This document shows positions 37,693 to 47,621 of a DNA stretch of 55,301 bases, piece after piece. Each line of letters starts with the position of its first letter. Position 1 is the first letter of the stretch. The position numbers and the translations under genes were made by a program. Under the pieces are notes generated by a model. The model made no database searches. It had not been told where the DNA came from and was given only the letters and a program-made list of their open reading frames with translations. This stretch comes from an uncultured Holophagaceae bacterium (lineage in GTDB: Bacteria; Acidobacteriota; Holophagae; Holophagales; Holophagaceae): the NCBI GenBank assembly GCA_903857495.1, contig CAIOFF010000012.1:1-55301 (forward strand). The letters run 5' to 3'.

Positions 37693-38035
37693 ACAAATAG
37701 TCAGAATTTTTTCTGAACAATTGTGTCTTAAGTGGTGAAATAGTAATTAAAGATGTAAATAGTTAATAATTAAGCAAAATATATAAAAAAATGCGGACAC
37801 ATTTCTAATTTCAGCGGACCCTTCACATCATCCCCGGGGCCAACGCAGACTCCCTTTCGCCCGAGGGACGGGAGGTTTGAGTCCCACTCGGGGGCAATCG
37901 GTGCCGAACAGGGCAATTGGTTTTTTCCGACACTCGGCGAGTGGAATTCAAGTAAAAGCAGGTCCCGGACGAAATGGCCCCAAACGGTCTGTCTGGTCGC
38001 AGGAGGCGACTGGCCCGAGATGAACGGAGTCATCC
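37693..38035. other. AT-rich spacer followed by a structured GC-rich leader
   Basis: 37693-37800 is very AT-rich with no gene. From about 37830 the sequence becomes GC-rich: CCCGAG and GGAC (37860-37869) can pair with GTCC and CTCGGG (37881-37892). Within it, GGTTTGAGTCCCAC (37874-37887) resembles a tRNA T-arm. A T6 run lies at about 37920. A small GTCGC/GCGAC hairpin near 37998-38010 carries AGGAG in its loop, just before the Ig-like lipoprotein start. No known riboswitch class was recognised. Confidence 0.4.
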
Positions 38036-40390
38036 ATGCTTTTCTTCAGACCCACCTTGCTGGCGGTGTTGCTGGGTGTCTTCCTGGCCTCCTGTGGTGG
38101 CGGGGGCACGGGCAGTGCGACCGTCCAGCCCACTGCGGCAGCCCCCGCCATCACTGCTCAGCCCACGGCCCAGACAGCGATCCTGGGCCAGGCGGCCGTC
38201 TTCTCGGTGGTGGCCACGGGGACTCCGGCACCCACCTACCAGTGGCTGAAAAATGGCGTCGCGATCGTCGATGGCACCTCGGCCAGCTACCACACCCCCG
38301 CCACCACCAAGGCAGACCAGGGCGCCCTGTTCACCGTGGTGGTCACCAACGCCTCGGGTACCGTGACCTCGAGCCCGGCCGTGCCCCTCGCGGTCCAGTG
38401 GGCCCCGGCCGTCACCGCCCATCCCCAGAACCAGACGGTGACCGCGACCAGTGTGGCCACGTTCGCGGTGGCGGTAGAAGGCGTTCCCACCCCGTCCATC
38501 CAGTGGCAGAGGAATGGCCAGAACATCACCTCGAATGGCACTTCCCTCACCTACACCACGCCGGCCACCAGCCTGGCGGGCTCCTCCACAGACAACGGCA
38601 GCACCTACCTGGCGCTGCTGACCAATACGGTGGGGACCGCCCAGAGCAACGCCGCCACCCTCACGGTCCTGCCCCTGCCGGTAGCCGTCAGCCTGGACTC
38701 CAGCACCCCCCTGGACCTGCCCGGGGTCATGGAAGGGCAATCCACGCAATTCAATGTCGTCGCCACCGGGACGGCGCCGCTGACCTATCAGTGGTTCAAG
38801 GGCTCCGCTGGGAATGCGACTGCGATCTCCGGGGCCACCAGCGCCACGCTCTCCTTTTCGAAGGTCCAGAGCTCGGATGCCGGGACCTACTACGTGGTGG
38901 TGAATAACCCCGTCAACGTGCCCCAGACGTCCCGTGCCGCCTTGCTCATGGTGACCGCGGCCCAGCTGCCGCCCAGCATCTCCACGCAGACCCCGAGTCT
39001 CGCCGTGACCGAAGGGAACCAGGCCACCTTCCAGGTGGTGGCGACGGGCACGCCCACCCTGACCTACCAGTGGCAGCGCAACGGGATTGACATCCCGGTC
39101 TCCAGCAATGCCACGGCCGGCACTCCGAACCTGATGCTCACCACCCTGACGCTGGCGGATAGCGGCGCCCAGTTTCGCTGCCGGATCTCCAATGCCGTGG
39201 CTCCGGCGGGCATCTATTCCACTCCTTCCACGCTGACGGTATTGCCTTCGCCCAATCCGCCGGTCATCGCCAGCTTCGTCGCGAATCCCCCCGAGATCGT
39301 CCTGGGCCAGCCCACAACTCTGAGCTGGAACGTCACCGCTGCCCGGGCACTCGCCCTTGACCATGGGGTGGGCGATGTCACCGGGAGCACCAGCAAGCCC
39401 GTCACACCCACGCAGGCGGGTCCACTGACCTACACCTTGATAGCCACCAATGGTGCCGGCATCAAGACCGCCACCACCCTGGTGACCGTGAACGCGGTCT
39501 CCAGTCAGCAGCTGACCGTGGACTTCGACGCCAGCATCAGCACTTCCAGCCTGCCCTCCAGCGGCACCCACGCCTACCTGCAGGGCGCGATCGTGGAATA
39601 CAACGTCGCGAACGCTCCCGGTTTCATAAATCTCCTGGTGACCGTTGACGGGTCCCCCGTGCCAGCTTCAGGGACCATCGTCATGGCCGGTGACCATGCC
39701 CTCCGGGCCAGGGCCCAGCGCCAGGTCCTCACCGTCACGGCCACCGCAGGTCCCAATGGAGCCATCACGCCAAGCGGCGCCAGCTCTGTTCCCTATGGCG
39801 CCGACTCCCCCACGTTCACCATCACGCCCGCCACCGGCTACGTCATCAATGACGTCCTGCTGGATGGCATCTCGGTGGGTCAGGTCGGAAGCTACACCAT
39901 CCGCAGCGTGACCGGCAACCACACCCTTACAGCCACCTTCGTCCAGACCAACCGGTTCACCATCACCATGGGTGCGGGTGTGGCCGGCTACCCCGCCACC
40001 GGCGACTATCGGGTGGATCGGCGGGTCGACTATTCCTTCTGGGCCCTGCCCGGTTATGAGGCTCTGACGCTGGTCAATGAAACAGGCGGCTCATCGGCAC
40101 CCAGCGGGTGGGCCGATATGCAGGTCCCCCGCAGTCTCACCATCACGGCCCAGCTGATGAACCTGACGATCACCCTGAGCACGGACGGGAACGGGAGCAT
40201 CCAGGGGCCGGGTTCGGTCGCCTATGGTCAAATCCCTTCCTATACCTTCACCCCAAAAGCTGGCTACAAGCTTGATCAGGTCCTGGTCGATACGGTGCCA
40301 GTGGTCGTTAGTCCTTCGCTTCAGTACACCTTCCCTGCACCCGTTACGACCGCCCACACCATCCAGGCCTTCTTCAAACCCCTGCCCTGA
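38036..40390 (+). CDS. Large Ig-like-domain surface lipoprotein
   Basis: The 784-residue protein has a lipoprotein signal (F-L-A-S-C-G-G-G-G). Four Ig-like domains of about 85-95 residues follow (recognised by Y-Q-W-x-K/R-N-G and the closing T-V), then a PKD-like segment (about 410-490: F-x-A-N-P-P-E-I-V-L-G-Q-P-T-T-L-S-W). The C-terminal 300 residues include two T-x-G-N-G-x-I-x-P-x-G/S-x-x-x-Y-G units with T-P-x-x-G-Y-x-x-x-x-V-L-V/L-D, the bacterial repeat type seen in adhesins. It is likely displayed on the cell surface for adhesion. GGAG precedes the ATG. Seven bases separate it from the next gene. Confidence 0.87.
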   Translation: MLFFRPTLLAVLLGVFLASCGGGGTGSATVQPTAAAPAITAQPTAQTAILGQAAVFSVVATGTPAPTYQWLKNGVAIVDGTSASYHTPATTKADQGALFTVVVTNASGTVTSSPAVPLAVQWAPAVTAHPQNQTVTATSVATFAVAVEGVPTPSIQWQRNGQNITSNGTSLTYTTPATSLAGSSTDNGSTYLALLTNTVGTAQSNAATLTVLPLPVAVSLDSSTPLDLPGVMEGQSTQFNVVATGTAPLTYQWFKGSAGNATAISGATSATLSFSKVQSSDAGTYYVVVNNPVNVPQTSRAALLMVTAAQLPPSISTQTPSLAVTEGNQATFQVVATGTPTLTYQWQRNGIDIPVSSNATAGTPNLMLTTLTLADSGAQFRCRISNAVAPAGIYSTPSTLTVLPSPNPPVIASFVANPPEIVLGQPTTLSWNVTAARALALDHGVGDVTGSTSKPVTPTQAGPLTYTLIATNGAGIKTATTLVTVNAVSSQQLTVDFDASISTSSLPSSGTHAYLQGAIVEYNVANAPGFINLLVTVDGSPVPASGTIVMAGDHALRARAQRQVLTVTATAGPNGAITPSGASSVPYGADSPTFTITPATGYVINDVLLDGISVGQVGSYTIRSVTGNHTLTATFVQTNRFTITMGAGVAGYPATGDYRVDRRVDYSFWALPGYEALTLVNETGGSSAPSGWADMQVPRSLTITAQLMNLTITLSTDGNGSIQGPGSVAYGQIPSYTFTPKAGYKLDQVLVDTVPVVVSPSLQYTFPAPVTTAHTIQAFFKPLP

Positions 40391-40397
40391 GGTCTTC

Positions 40398-40943
40398 ATG
40401 CGCCCATGGATCACGCTTCCGCCCCTGCTCCTGGCGCTGCCGCTGGCGGCCCAGGCTCCGGAACCGAACAGCATCGGCATCCAGGCCCGCCTGAGCCTGC
40501 CCGGGGGTAATCTCCCGGATGTCACCGGAAGCCGGAATGCGGGGATCGGGGCCAGCCTCCAGGCGGAGCTGCACTTTGAATCCGTCCTCAGCCTGCGCCT
40601 GCTGATGGGGGCCGACGACTGGCGGCCGAAGGGCGCCGCCCAGAACCGCGCCGTGCAGGCCTATCACGTGGGCGTCGACGTGGTCTACTTCCTCCGGGAC
40701 GAAGGGCGGGACTATGTCCAAGGCCCCTATGTCATGGCGGGGCTGGCGGGCTACACCTGGGCCATCGGCGCGGATGCCCAGTCGCGCACCACGCCCCTGC
40801 GCTCGACCAAAGCGTGCGTGGATGTCGGATTCGGGTATCGCCTCAACCCGCATTTCGATGTCGAGCTGAAGGTCCTGGCCGGCAAGGTCGAACCGAATTT
40901 CACGGCCAACACCACCAGCCTGGGAATCACCTACCGCTTCTAG
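40398..40943 (+). CDS. Small outer-membrane beta-barrel protein
   Basis: The 181-residue protein has a signal peptide (cleavage near P-L-A-A-Q-A) and then alternating hydrophobic beta strands ending in L-G-I-T-Y-R-F, with the terminal aromatic of outer-membrane barrels. It fits an eight-stranded OmpA/OmpX-like barrel. GAGG just precedes the ATG, overlapping the end region of the Ig-like lipoprotein gene. The tight linkage suggests the two work together at the surface, possibly with this barrel as anchor. No specific homology was recognised. Confidence 0.75.
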   Translation: MRPWITLPPLLLALPLAAQAPEPNSIGIQARLSLPGGNLPDVTGSRNAGIGASLQAELHFESVLSLRLLMGADDWRPKGAAQNRAVQAYHVGVDVVYFLRDEGRDYVQGPYVMAGLAGYTWAIGADAQSRTTPLRSTKACVDVGFGYRLNPHFDVELKVLAGKVEPNFTANTTSLGITYRF

Positions 40944-40983
40944 GTTTCAGGAAGGCAGGACAACCGCCCGGTTACCATCCAGC

Positions 40984-41517
40984 ATGCTGTCGGTGCTGTT
41001 GCTCTTCCTGCTGCCCGTCGGGGGCGGCATTCCCGCGGGGGTTCTCCTGGCCCGAGCCCAGGGTCTGCCCTGGCCCGCGACGGCGGGACTCTATCTGGCC
41101 TCTGATGTGCTCCTGGCCCTGGCCTTCGAGCCCATGTTGCGGCTGCTGGTGCTCCTGGCGGGGAAGGTCCCCTTCCTGGCCCGCCTTGGTGTGGTGTTGA
41201 AGGCGGCCATGGCCCGCACCGCCGCCCAGGTCAGCAGTCCTGGGGCGGGCCCCCTCACCCTGGTGCTGATCGCCTTCGGCGTGGATCCCATGACCGGGCG
41301 CGCCGCGGCGCTGGCGGCAGGACATGGATTCCTCGCGGGCTGGGCCATCGCGATCGCGGGCGACATGCTCTACTACGCCGTCATTGCGGTGGTGACCCTG
41401 CGCCTGAATGCTTATTTTAAGAACCCGGAGGCCACGGTCCTGGTGGTGCTCAGCGCCATGGTTGTAGTGCCGGTGCTGGTCCGACGCCTGCGCGGCAGGC
41501 TGAGGCCTGCTGGCTAG
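40984..41517 (+). CDS. Integral membrane protein, unknown function
   Basis: This 177-residue protein is mostly hydrophobic, with about four to five membrane segments (around residues 3-22, 32-62, 85-105, 110-135 and 145-165) and a basic C-terminus (R-R-L-R-G-R-L-R). The G-A-G-P-L-T-L-V-L-I-A-F-G loop and G-x-x-A-G-W-A-I-A-I-A-G-D suggest a small transporter-like fold, loosely like small multidrug-export proteins, but I do not recognise the family. It follows the barrel gene by 40 bases and converges on a chemoreceptor gene. Confidence 0.7.
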   Translation: MLSVLLLFLLPVGGGIPAGVLLARAQGLPWPATAGLYLASDVLLALAFEPMLRLLVLLAGKVPFLARLGVVLKAAMARTAAQVSSPGAGPLTLVLIAFGVDPMTGRAAALAAGHGFLAGWAIAIAGDMLYYAVIAVVTLRLNAYFKNPEATVLVVLSAMVVVPVLVRRLRGRLRPAG

Positions 41518-41526
41518 TCTTCGCGC

Positions 41527-43080
41527 CTAGACCCTGAATCTGGCCACGATGGCGTTGAGCTGCTCGGCCAAGTGGCTCAGCTCGTCCACGGTGCGGGTGG
41601 ACTCCTTAATGGTGGCGGCCATTTCCTCCATGGCCGCGGCGTTCTGCTCGGCGATGGAGGTAAGGTTGCCCATGGCTGTCACGACGGACTGGCTGTCGTG
41701 ACTCTGGGCTTCGCTCTGGCCGCCGATGGTCTGCATGCGCTCCGCTGAATCGGTGATGGCGCTCTGGATGCTGGCCAGGGCCTCGCCGGCGGTGTTCACC
41801 ATCATGGTGCCGTCGGCGATGGCGCGGTTGGACCTCTGGATCAGGGACGTGATCTCCTTGGCGGCGGCGGCGCTGCGCTCGGCCAGCTTGCGGACTTCCT
41901 CCGCGACCACCGCGAAGCCCCGGCCGTGCTCGCCGGCCTTGGCGGCCTCGATGGCGGCGTTCAGGGAGAGCAGGTTGGTCTGGTTGGCCATCTCGGTGAT
42001 CACCGAGAGGATGCTGCCGATCTGCTTGGAGTTCTCGTTGATGGCCTGCATGCCACTGATGGCGCTGCCCACGGCGGTGTCGCCCTGGGTGCCGGCCTGC
42101 TGGGCCTGCTCGAAGACCTGGAGCGCCCCCGCCACGCTGGCATTCACGACCTGGGAGGCGCCGGCGATGCCCTGGACGCTGCTGGTGGTGGTGGCCACGC
42201 TGGCCTTCTGCTTCTCCGCGGCCTGGGCGATGTTCTGGGCGGTGCTGTGCATCTCGGACATGCCCGAAGACATCTGCAGGGATCCGGAGGCCAGGTTCGT
42301 GGAGATGGCCATCACCTGCTGGATGATCTGCTGGATGTTCTCGACGAAGCGGTTGAAGTGCCTCGAGAGCGCAGCGATCTCATCATTGCCGCTCACATCC
42401 AGGCGGGCCGTGAGGTCCCCCTCGCCCTCGGAGATGTCCCGCATGCGCCTCTGGATGACTTCCAGCGGAGTGACCAGGGCATTGCCGAGGACGTAGGAGA
42501 AGCCGAAGCCGACTGCCAGCATCAGCACGCCCAGCAAGGCCATACCCAGGAGGGCGCTGAGTTGGCTGCCCCGGAGCTGGTCCCGGTTGACCACCAGCAC
42601 GAGGTAGGGTTTTTCTGCTGCGTTCTCGACTTTGACCGGACCCCCCACCAGCAGGAAGCTCCCCTTCTCCACGAACAGGTTGCCCCTGAACAAGTCCTTG
42701 GCGGCCGCCTCTCTCAGGAAGGCCTCGGCGAAGGGTGTCAGCTCAAGCTGGCTGCCCTTGCTCTTCGCCTGCACCATCACACGGGGGCCTCTAGTGACAG
42801 GATCCAGGGTGACCACCATGGCCTGGCTGATCTCGGCGTCGTCCTTCAGGCCGTCCAGGCCCCGCTCCACGAGCTCTGCATTTTTGGTCTGCACCCCGCT
42901 CTGGAGGCTCTCGGCCATGAGGCTCGCAAGGCTGGCGGCCTTCTGCTTGAGCCCCTCATTGAGTGCCGAGTTCAGGCGCCAGAGGGAGAAGAGGTTCGCG
43001 GCGCCACCGAGGACCATGGCCAGGGTCAGGATGGAATACAGTAACTTCTTGCGAATACTTAGGTTGTTGAAATACTTCAT
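41527..43080 (-). CDS. Methyl-accepting chemotaxis protein (tandem paralog 1)
   Basis: The 517-residue receptor has a membrane helix (about 12-33), a periplasmic sensor of about 140 residues, a second helix (about 178-200), HAMP ([12 protein letters not shown]) and a cytoplasmic signalling domain with tip [18 protein letters not shown]. No C-terminal CheR-tether pentapeptide is seen; it ends A-R-F-R-V. The ATG at 43080 follows CAGGGG, the same layout as its neighbour; a GTG two codons upstream is an alternative. It is exactly as long as the paralog at 43248-44801 and nearly the same in the signalling region, with more divergence in the sensor. Confidence 0.95.
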   Translation of the reverse strand: MKYFNNLSIRKKLLYSILTLAMVLGGAANLFSLWRLNSALNEGLKQKAASLASLMAESLQSGVQTKNAELVERGLDGLKDDAEISQAMVVTLDPVTRGPRVMVQAKSKGSQLELTPFAEAFLREAAAKDLFRGNLFVEKGSFLLVGGPVKVENAAEKPYLVLVVNRDQLRGSQLSALLGMALLGVLMLAVGFGFSYVLGNALVTPLEVIQRRMRDISEGEGDLTARLDVSGNDEIAALSRHFNRFVENIQQIIQQVMAISTNLASGSLQMSSGMSEMHSTAQNIAQAAEKQKASVATTTSSVQGIAGASQVVNASVAGALQVFEQAQQAGTQGDTAVGSAISGMQAINENSKQIGSILSVITEMANQTNLLSLNAAIEAAKAGEHGRGFAVVAEEVRKLAERSAAAAKEITSLIQRSNRAIADGTMMVNTAGEALASIQSAITDSAERMQTIGGQSEAQSHDSQSVVTAMGNLTSIAEQNAAAMEEMAATIKESTRTVDELSHLAEQLNAIVARFRV

Positions 43081-43192
43081 GGCCACCCCTGAATGAGTTC
43101 TGCGCTGGATCGGTCCGCTGGCAGGGGGGGGTGAATGCTGAGAGGGCTTTTTCGGCCTTGTCGAGATTATTGAGTGATGACCTCTCGGTCCT

Positions 43193-43231
43193 TAAAGAAG
43201 CCCGGCCCCGCGGGTGCGGGGCCGGGCTTCT
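43193..43231 (-). terminator. Strong terminator between the two chemoreceptor genes
   Basis: Perfect 16-base stems (43196-43211 and 43216-43231, starting AGAAGCCCGGCCCCGC) surround a four-base loop. On the minus strand the hairpin is followed by TTT, so it terminates the upstream chemoreceptor gene (43248-44801) and lets the two genes be expressed separately. Confidence 0.85.
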
Positions 43232-43247
43232 GGGGCAGACTTGGGGC

Positions 43248-44801
43248 TCAGATCCTGAAGCGGGCCACGATGCCGTTCAGCTGCTCGGCCAGCTGACTCA
43301 GCTCGTCCACGGTGCGGGTGGACTCCTTGATGGTGGCGGCCATTTCCTCCATGGCCGCGGCGTTCTGCTCGGCGATGGAGGTGAGCTCGCCCATGGCCGA
43401 TACAACGTATTGGCTGTCGTGGCTCTGGGCTTCGCTTTGGCCGCCGATGGTCTTCATGCGCTCGGCAGAGTCGGTGATGGCGCTCTGGATGCTGTTGAGA
43501 GCCTCACCGGCGGTGTTCACCATCTTGGTGCCGTCGGTGATGGCGCGGTTGGAGGTCTGGATCAGGGCCGTGATCTCCTTGGCGGCAGTGGCGCTGCGCT
43601 CGGCCAGCTTGCGGACTTCCTCGGCGACCACCGCGAAGCCCTTGCCGTGCTCCCCGGCCTTGGCAGCCTCGATGGCGGCGTTCAGGGACAGCAGGTTGGT
43701 CTGGTTGGCGATCTCGGTGATCACCGTCAGGATGTTACCGATCTGCTTGGAGTTCTGGTTGATGGCCTGCATGCCCGTGATGGCGCTGCCCACGGCGGTG
43801 CCGCCCTTGCCGGCGGCCTGCTGGGCCTGCTCGAAGACCTGGAGCGCCCCCGCGACGCTGGCGTTCACCACCTGGGAGGCGCCAGCAATTCCCTGGACGC
43901 TGCTGGTGGTGCTGCCGACGCTGGCCTTCTGGTTCTCAGCGGCCTGGGCGATGCTCTGGGCGGTGCTGTGCATCTCAGACATGCCCGCCGACATCTGCAG
44001 GGAACCCGAGGCGATGTTCGTGGAGATGGCCATCACCTGCTGGACGATGTGATGGATGTTCTCCACGAAGCGGTTGAAGTGCCCGGCCAGGGCGGCGACT
44101 TCGTCACTGCCATGCACGTCCAGGCGGGCCGTGAGATCGCCCTCGCCTTCGGAGATGTCCCGCATGCGCTTCTGGATGTTTTCCAGCGGCGTGACCAGGG
44201 CATTGCCCAGGAAGTAGGCGAAGGCAAAGCCGATGGCCAGCATGACCAGCCCCAGCAAGGCCAAGCCCACGAAGGCGCTGAGCTGGTTGCGGTGCAGGCG
44301 GTCCCGGTTGACGATGAGCAGCAGGTAGGACTTCACCGGTGCGTTCTCGACCTTGACCAGCTCCCCCACCAGCAGGTAGCCGTCCTGTTCCAGCACCAGG
44401 TGATCCTTGGACAGATCCTTGCCGGCAACGGCCTTGAGGAAGGTCTCGGCGAAGGGCTGCAGGTCCAGCTGGCTGGCCTTGGCCTTGGACTTGGTCATGA
44501 CCTTGGCGGCCTTGGTCGCGGGATCCTGGATCACCAGCGCCGCCTGGGAGATGTCGTTATCCTCCCGCATGCCGTCCAGGCCCCGTTCCACCAGACCGAG
44601 GTCCTCGAACTGGACGCCGGACTGGATGCCGTCGGAGACCAGGTTGGCGAGGCTCGCGGCCTTCAGCTGCAGCCCGTCATTGAGGGCGGAGTTGAGGCGC
44701 CAGAGCGAGAAGGCGGTGGAGGCCACGCAGAGCACGGCCGCCAGCGCGAGGATGGAGTAGAGCAGCTTCTTGCGGATGTTGAGATTGATCCAGAAGACCA
44801 T
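43248..44801 (-). CDS. Methyl-accepting chemotaxis protein (tandem paralog 2)
   Basis: This 517-residue receptor shares layout with paralog 1: N-terminal helix ([12 protein letters not shown]), periplasmic sensor of about 140 residues, second helix, HAMP and the standard signalling tip. The sensor keeps the same framework ([18 protein letters not shown]) but differs at many positions, so ligand range may have shifted after duplication. The sensor resembles a single Cache-like fold. I chose the ATG at 44801 with CAGGGG upstream, rather than one ten codons earlier, because it aligns with the paralog's start. A strong terminator follows. Confidence 0.95.
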   Translation of the reverse strand: MVFWINLNIRKKLLYSILALAAVLCVASTAFSLWRLNSALNDGLQLKAASLANLVSDGIQSGVQFEDLGLVERGLDGMREDNDISQAALVIQDPATKAAKVMTKSKAKASQLDLQPFAETFLKAVAGKDLSKDHLVLEQDGYLLVGELVKVENAPVKSYLLLIVNRDRLHRNQLSAFVGLALLGLVMLAIGFAFAYFLGNALVTPLENIQKRMRDISEGEGDLTARLDVHGSDEVAALAGHFNRFVENIHHIVQQVMAISTNIASGSLQMSAGMSEMHSTAQSIAQAAENQKASVGSTTSSVQGIAGASQVVNASVAGALQVFEQAQQAAGKGGTAVGSAITGMQAINQNSKQIGNILTVITEIANQTNLLSLNAAIEAAKAGEHGKGFAVVAEEVRKLAERSATAAKEITALIQTSNRAITDGTKMVNTAGEALNSIQSAITDSAERMKTIGGQSEAQSHDSQYVVSAMGELTSIAEQNAAAMEEMAATIKESTRTVDELSQLAEQLNGIVARFRI

Positions 44802-44913
44802 GGGTGCCCCTGAGCAGGTATGCCGCTGCATCGGGCTTGAGGCTGACTGGGTTGAATATCAGACCACCTGGGGCGCAAGAACGGATTCTTCTGGGTTCTC
44901 AGGGGCCTTCGTT

Positions 44914-47331
44914 CTAGCTCCTCAGAGTGATGACCGTGGCTCCGGCCCCCCCCTGGGCCTGGGGCGCGTCCTCCACCTGGAGAATTCCGGGGTGCCCCCG
45001 CAGGGCCTCCCGCACGGCCGCCTTGAGCCGGCCGGTGCCGTGGCCGTGGACGATGCGCAGGTACTTGCGCCCGGCGGCCAGGCCCTCCTCCACGAAGCGG
45101 TAGATCTCGCTGTCCACGTCATCGCTGGCCCGGCCGATGAGGTTGATCTCCGAGTCGAGCTCCTGGACCTCGGCCCTGATTCGGACCTTGCCGCTGGCTT
45201 TCGGCGCGACCTCCCGGGCGCCGATGGGCTCCAGCTCGCCCGTCCGGCACTCCAACCGACGGCCTTGGGGGGTCTCCAGGCTGACCCGGTCGCCCTTCAG
45301 GCTGATGACCTTGCCCTCGACCCCGAGGCCCCGGTGCCGGGCGTAGCCGCCTTCGCGCACCTGCGCCAGGGGTCCGGCGGGCTTCCGGCGCCCGCCCAGC
45401 TCAGCCTCGGCCAGCCGGGTCAGCTGCTTCACCCGCTCGTGGGCCTCGGTGCCCAGGCGGTCGGCGTTCACCTCGGTGGCCTTCTGGCGCTCCTTCAGGT
45501 CCTTCACCAGGCGCTTCCCCTCGTGGTCGAGGAAGTCCAGCACCCGCGCCACCTTCTCCCGGGACTCCTGCTGGAAGGTCTCGCGCTCGGCGCGCAGCTT
45601 CTCCTCGCGCTGCCGGAGGATCTCGCGGTCCTTCTGGGCCGCCGCCTGCTGGGTTCGCAGGGTCTCGGCCTCTTCCAGCAGCCGCGCCCGCTCGGCTTCC
45701 AGCTCCCGGAGGAAGTCCCGCCAGTCCTGCTCGCGCTGGCCCAGCACCTTGTCCGCGTGGTCCAGGACCGGGCGGGGCAGCCCCAGGCGGGCGGCGATGG
45801 TGAGGGCCCGACTCTGGCCCGGCTGGCCCAGCAGCAGGCGGTAGGTGGGGGCCAGGCGCGCCTCGTCGAACTGTACGGAGGCGTTCTGGAAGCGGGTGTG
45901 CCGCAGGCCCCACTGGCTGATGTCCCCCAGGTGGGTGGAGCAGAGGATCCAGCAGTGGCGGCGCGACAGGGTCTGGAGCAGGGCGATGCCCAGGGCGGCG
46001 CCCTCCTTGGGATCGGTGCCGGTGCCCAGCTCGTCCAGGAGCACCAGCCCACCCACGTGGTGGTTTTCCAGGATGTCCTTCAGATGCAGAATATGGCTGC
46101 TGAAGGTCGAGAGGCTTCCCGTGATGGTCTGGTGGTCGCCGATGTCTGCGTGGAGGCTGGGCAGGGCGGGAAAGCTGGAGCCCTCCCGGGCGGGCACCGC
46201 GCAGCCCGCGGCGGCGAGGGCCGAGAGCAGGCCCACGGTCTTGAGGACCACCGTCTTCCCGCCGGTGTTGGAGCCGGAGATGATCAGCCCCGGCCGCCCG
46301 GCCTCGAGGACCAGGTTCAGGGGCACCACCGGGTGGGGCAGGGGCTCCAGGCCCAGGGCCTCGCGCACCGCGGGCAGCAGCAGGGGGTGCCGGGCCTCGA
46401 GCAGACAGAGCCGGCCCTCCCTTGGGTTCTCCGCCAGCTCCGGCAGCAGGCCGCCGCAGAGGCTGGCCCAGCGCAGCAGGGCCAGGCCCTGGTCCGTCCG
46501 GGCCTGGAGGTCCCGCCAGCTCAGGAAGTCCTCCCGCCGGGCCCGCAGGTCCGTCAGCAGCTCCCGCAGGAAGGCCTGCACCGCCTGGCTGTATTCGCTG
46601 TCCGCCTCCACGAAGGCATTGTTGAGGGGCACGGCCTCCAGGGGCTCGATGAAGACCGTGGCACCGCTGCCGCTGCGGTCCAGCACCAGGCCCGGCACCT
46701 GGCTCCGGCGCTCGGAGCGGACCGGCAGGCAGTAGCGGCCGTTGCGCTCCACCACCATGGCCTCGTTGCAGGCCTCGGGCGCCCCCCGGAGGATCTTCTG
46801 CAGCTTGGCCTGCACGGACTGGAAGGCGTCCTGGCGCTGCCGGTGGAGGCTGGCCAGGGCCGGCACGCGCAGGGGATCCAGCTGGCCATCGAGGGTGAAG
46901 CTCTTTGTCAGGCGCTCCGCCAGGGGCGCGGGGTCCGGCAGCAGGGCCGCCGTCACCTGGAGCCGGTCGATACCCAGGTGGGTGCCCGCCGGGGCCAGCC
47001 GCGCCTCGGGCCAGGGCAGCCCCGCGAGGGTCTGCAGCAGCCTGGACAGGGACCGCAGGCCCTCGCGCAGCTCCCGCCAGTGCTCCGGCAGCAGCCAGCC
47101 TGCAGGGTTGAGCAGCTCCTCCAGGGCCTCGTCCATGGCCAGCACCGGCAGCTGGTCTGGCGCGGCAGCCCAGGCTTCCTGCAGCTCCAGCTGGTAGAGG
47201 CGGCGCAGCCCCGCCAGGCCATCCCAGGGATCCATGGCCCCCAGCGCCACCCGCGCCAACGCCGTCCGCGCCCCGCCCTGGATGAGCCGGACTGCCTCCG
47301 GGAATTCAAGCACCTGCAGTTCAGAGTTCAT
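44914..47331 (-). CDS. mutS2: Endonuclease MutS2
   Basis: The 805-residue protein has the MutS core and clamp without a mismatch-recognition domain, an ATPase domain with Walker A S-G-S-N-T-G-G-K-T (residues 352-360), D-E-L-G-T-G-T-D-P and S-T-H-L-G-D, a long coiled coil (about 510-640), and a C-terminal Smr nuclease domain with I-V-H-G-H-G-T-G-R-L-K. MutS2 acts on recombination intermediates or stalled, collided ribosomes, depending on species. Both the ATPase and Smr motifs are intact. It follows rpsU on the same strand after a terminator-like hairpin. Confidence 0.96.
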   Translation of the reverse strand: MNSELQVLEFPEAVRLIQGGARTALARVALGAMDPWDGLAGLRRLYQLELQEAWAAAPDQLPVLAMDEALEELLNPAGWLLPEHWRELREGLRSLSRLLQTLAGLPWPEARLAPAGTHLGIDRLQVTAALLPDPAPLAERLTKSFTLDGQLDPLRVPALASLHRQRQDAFQSVQAKLQKILRGAPEACNEAMVVERNGRYCLPVRSERRSQVPGLVLDRSGSGATVFIEPLEAVPLNNAFVEADSEYSQAVQAFLRELLTDLRARREDFLSWRDLQARTDQGLALLRWASLCGGLLPELAENPREGRLCLLEARHPLLLPAVREALGLEPLPHPVVPLNLVLEAGRPGLIISGSNTGGKTVVLKTVGLLSALAAAGCAVPAREGSSFPALPSLHADIGDHQTITGSLSTFSSHILHLKDILENHHVGGLVLLDELGTGTDPKEGAALGIALLQTLSRRHCWILCSTHLGDISQWGLRHTRFQNASVQFDEARLAPTYRLLLGQPGQSRALTIAARLGLPRPVLDHADKVLGQREQDWRDFLRELEAERARLLEEAETLRTQQAAAQKDREILRQREEKLRAERETFQQESREKVARVLDFLDHEGKRLVKDLKERQKATEVNADRLGTEAHERVKQLTRLAEAELGGRRKPAGPLAQVREGGYARHRGLGVEGKVISLKGDRVSLETPQGRRLECRTGELEPIGAREVAPKASGKVRIRAEVQELDSEINLIGRASDDVDSEIYRFVEEGLAAGRKYLRIVHGHGTGRLKAAVREALRGHPGILQVEDAPQAQGGAGATVITLRS

Positions 47332-47365
47332 GGGTGGAGCCGTGCCCTTTCCCTACCAGTAAACC

Positions 47366-47393
47366 AAAAGGGCCCGCCAAAGCGGGCCCTTTA
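47366..47393 (-). terminator. Terminator after rpsU
   Basis: AAAGGGCCCGC (47367-47377) pairs with GCGGGCCCTTT (47382-47392); on the minus strand it is followed by a short T-run. A second hairpin, GATAAAGC/GCTTTATC, lies between it and the rpsU stop near 47395-47413. Confidence 0.8.
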
Positions 47394-47414
47394 TAGATAA
47401 AGCGAAGCTTTATC

Positions 47415-47621
47415 TCAACCGATCATGCGCCGTTCCTGTGCGAGCCGCTTGAGGGTCTTCTTACGGGCGGCGAGCATCTTGCGCTTGCGCTTGGCACTGG
47501 GCTTCTCGTAGTGCTGACGCTTTTTCAGCTCGCTGAGAATGCCGGACTTCTCGCACTTCCGCTTGAAGCGGCGAAGGGCGAACTCGAACGTCTCGTCTTC
47601 TTTGACCTTGACCAAAGGCAT
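47415..47621 (-). CDS. rpsU: Small ribosomal subunit protein bS21
   Basis: This 68-residue, strongly basic protein matches bS21, including [18 protein letters not shown] and the basic C-terminal helix K-R-K-R-K-M. bS21 sits on the 30S platform near the anti-Shine-Dalgarno and aids initiation. Its own ribosome-binding site is a strong AAGGAGGTG. It is transcribed toward mutS2 with a terminator between. The opposite-strand kinase gene starts about 145 bases away, and the shared gap holds both promoters. Confidence 0.97.
   Translation of the reverse strand: MPLVKVKEDETFEFALRRFKRKCEKSGILSELKKRQHYEKPSAKRKRKMLAARKKTLKRLAQERRMIG

Noticed and set aside
37860-37900. Possible tRNA gene
   Set aside because: Only a T-arm-like segment is present; there is no acceptor, D or anticodon arm, and the T-stem does not close properly.
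37800-38035. c-di-GMP (GEMM) riboswitch before the Ig-like lipoprotein
   Set aside because: The conserved GEMM core sequences, such as the ACGCAAAG segment, are not present.
44770-47400. Plus-strand open frame of 876 codons across mutS2
   Set aside because: It is longer than mutS2 itself but is antisense to a gene with intact MutS2 and Smr motifs; the translation is Gln/Gly/Leu-rich without domains.
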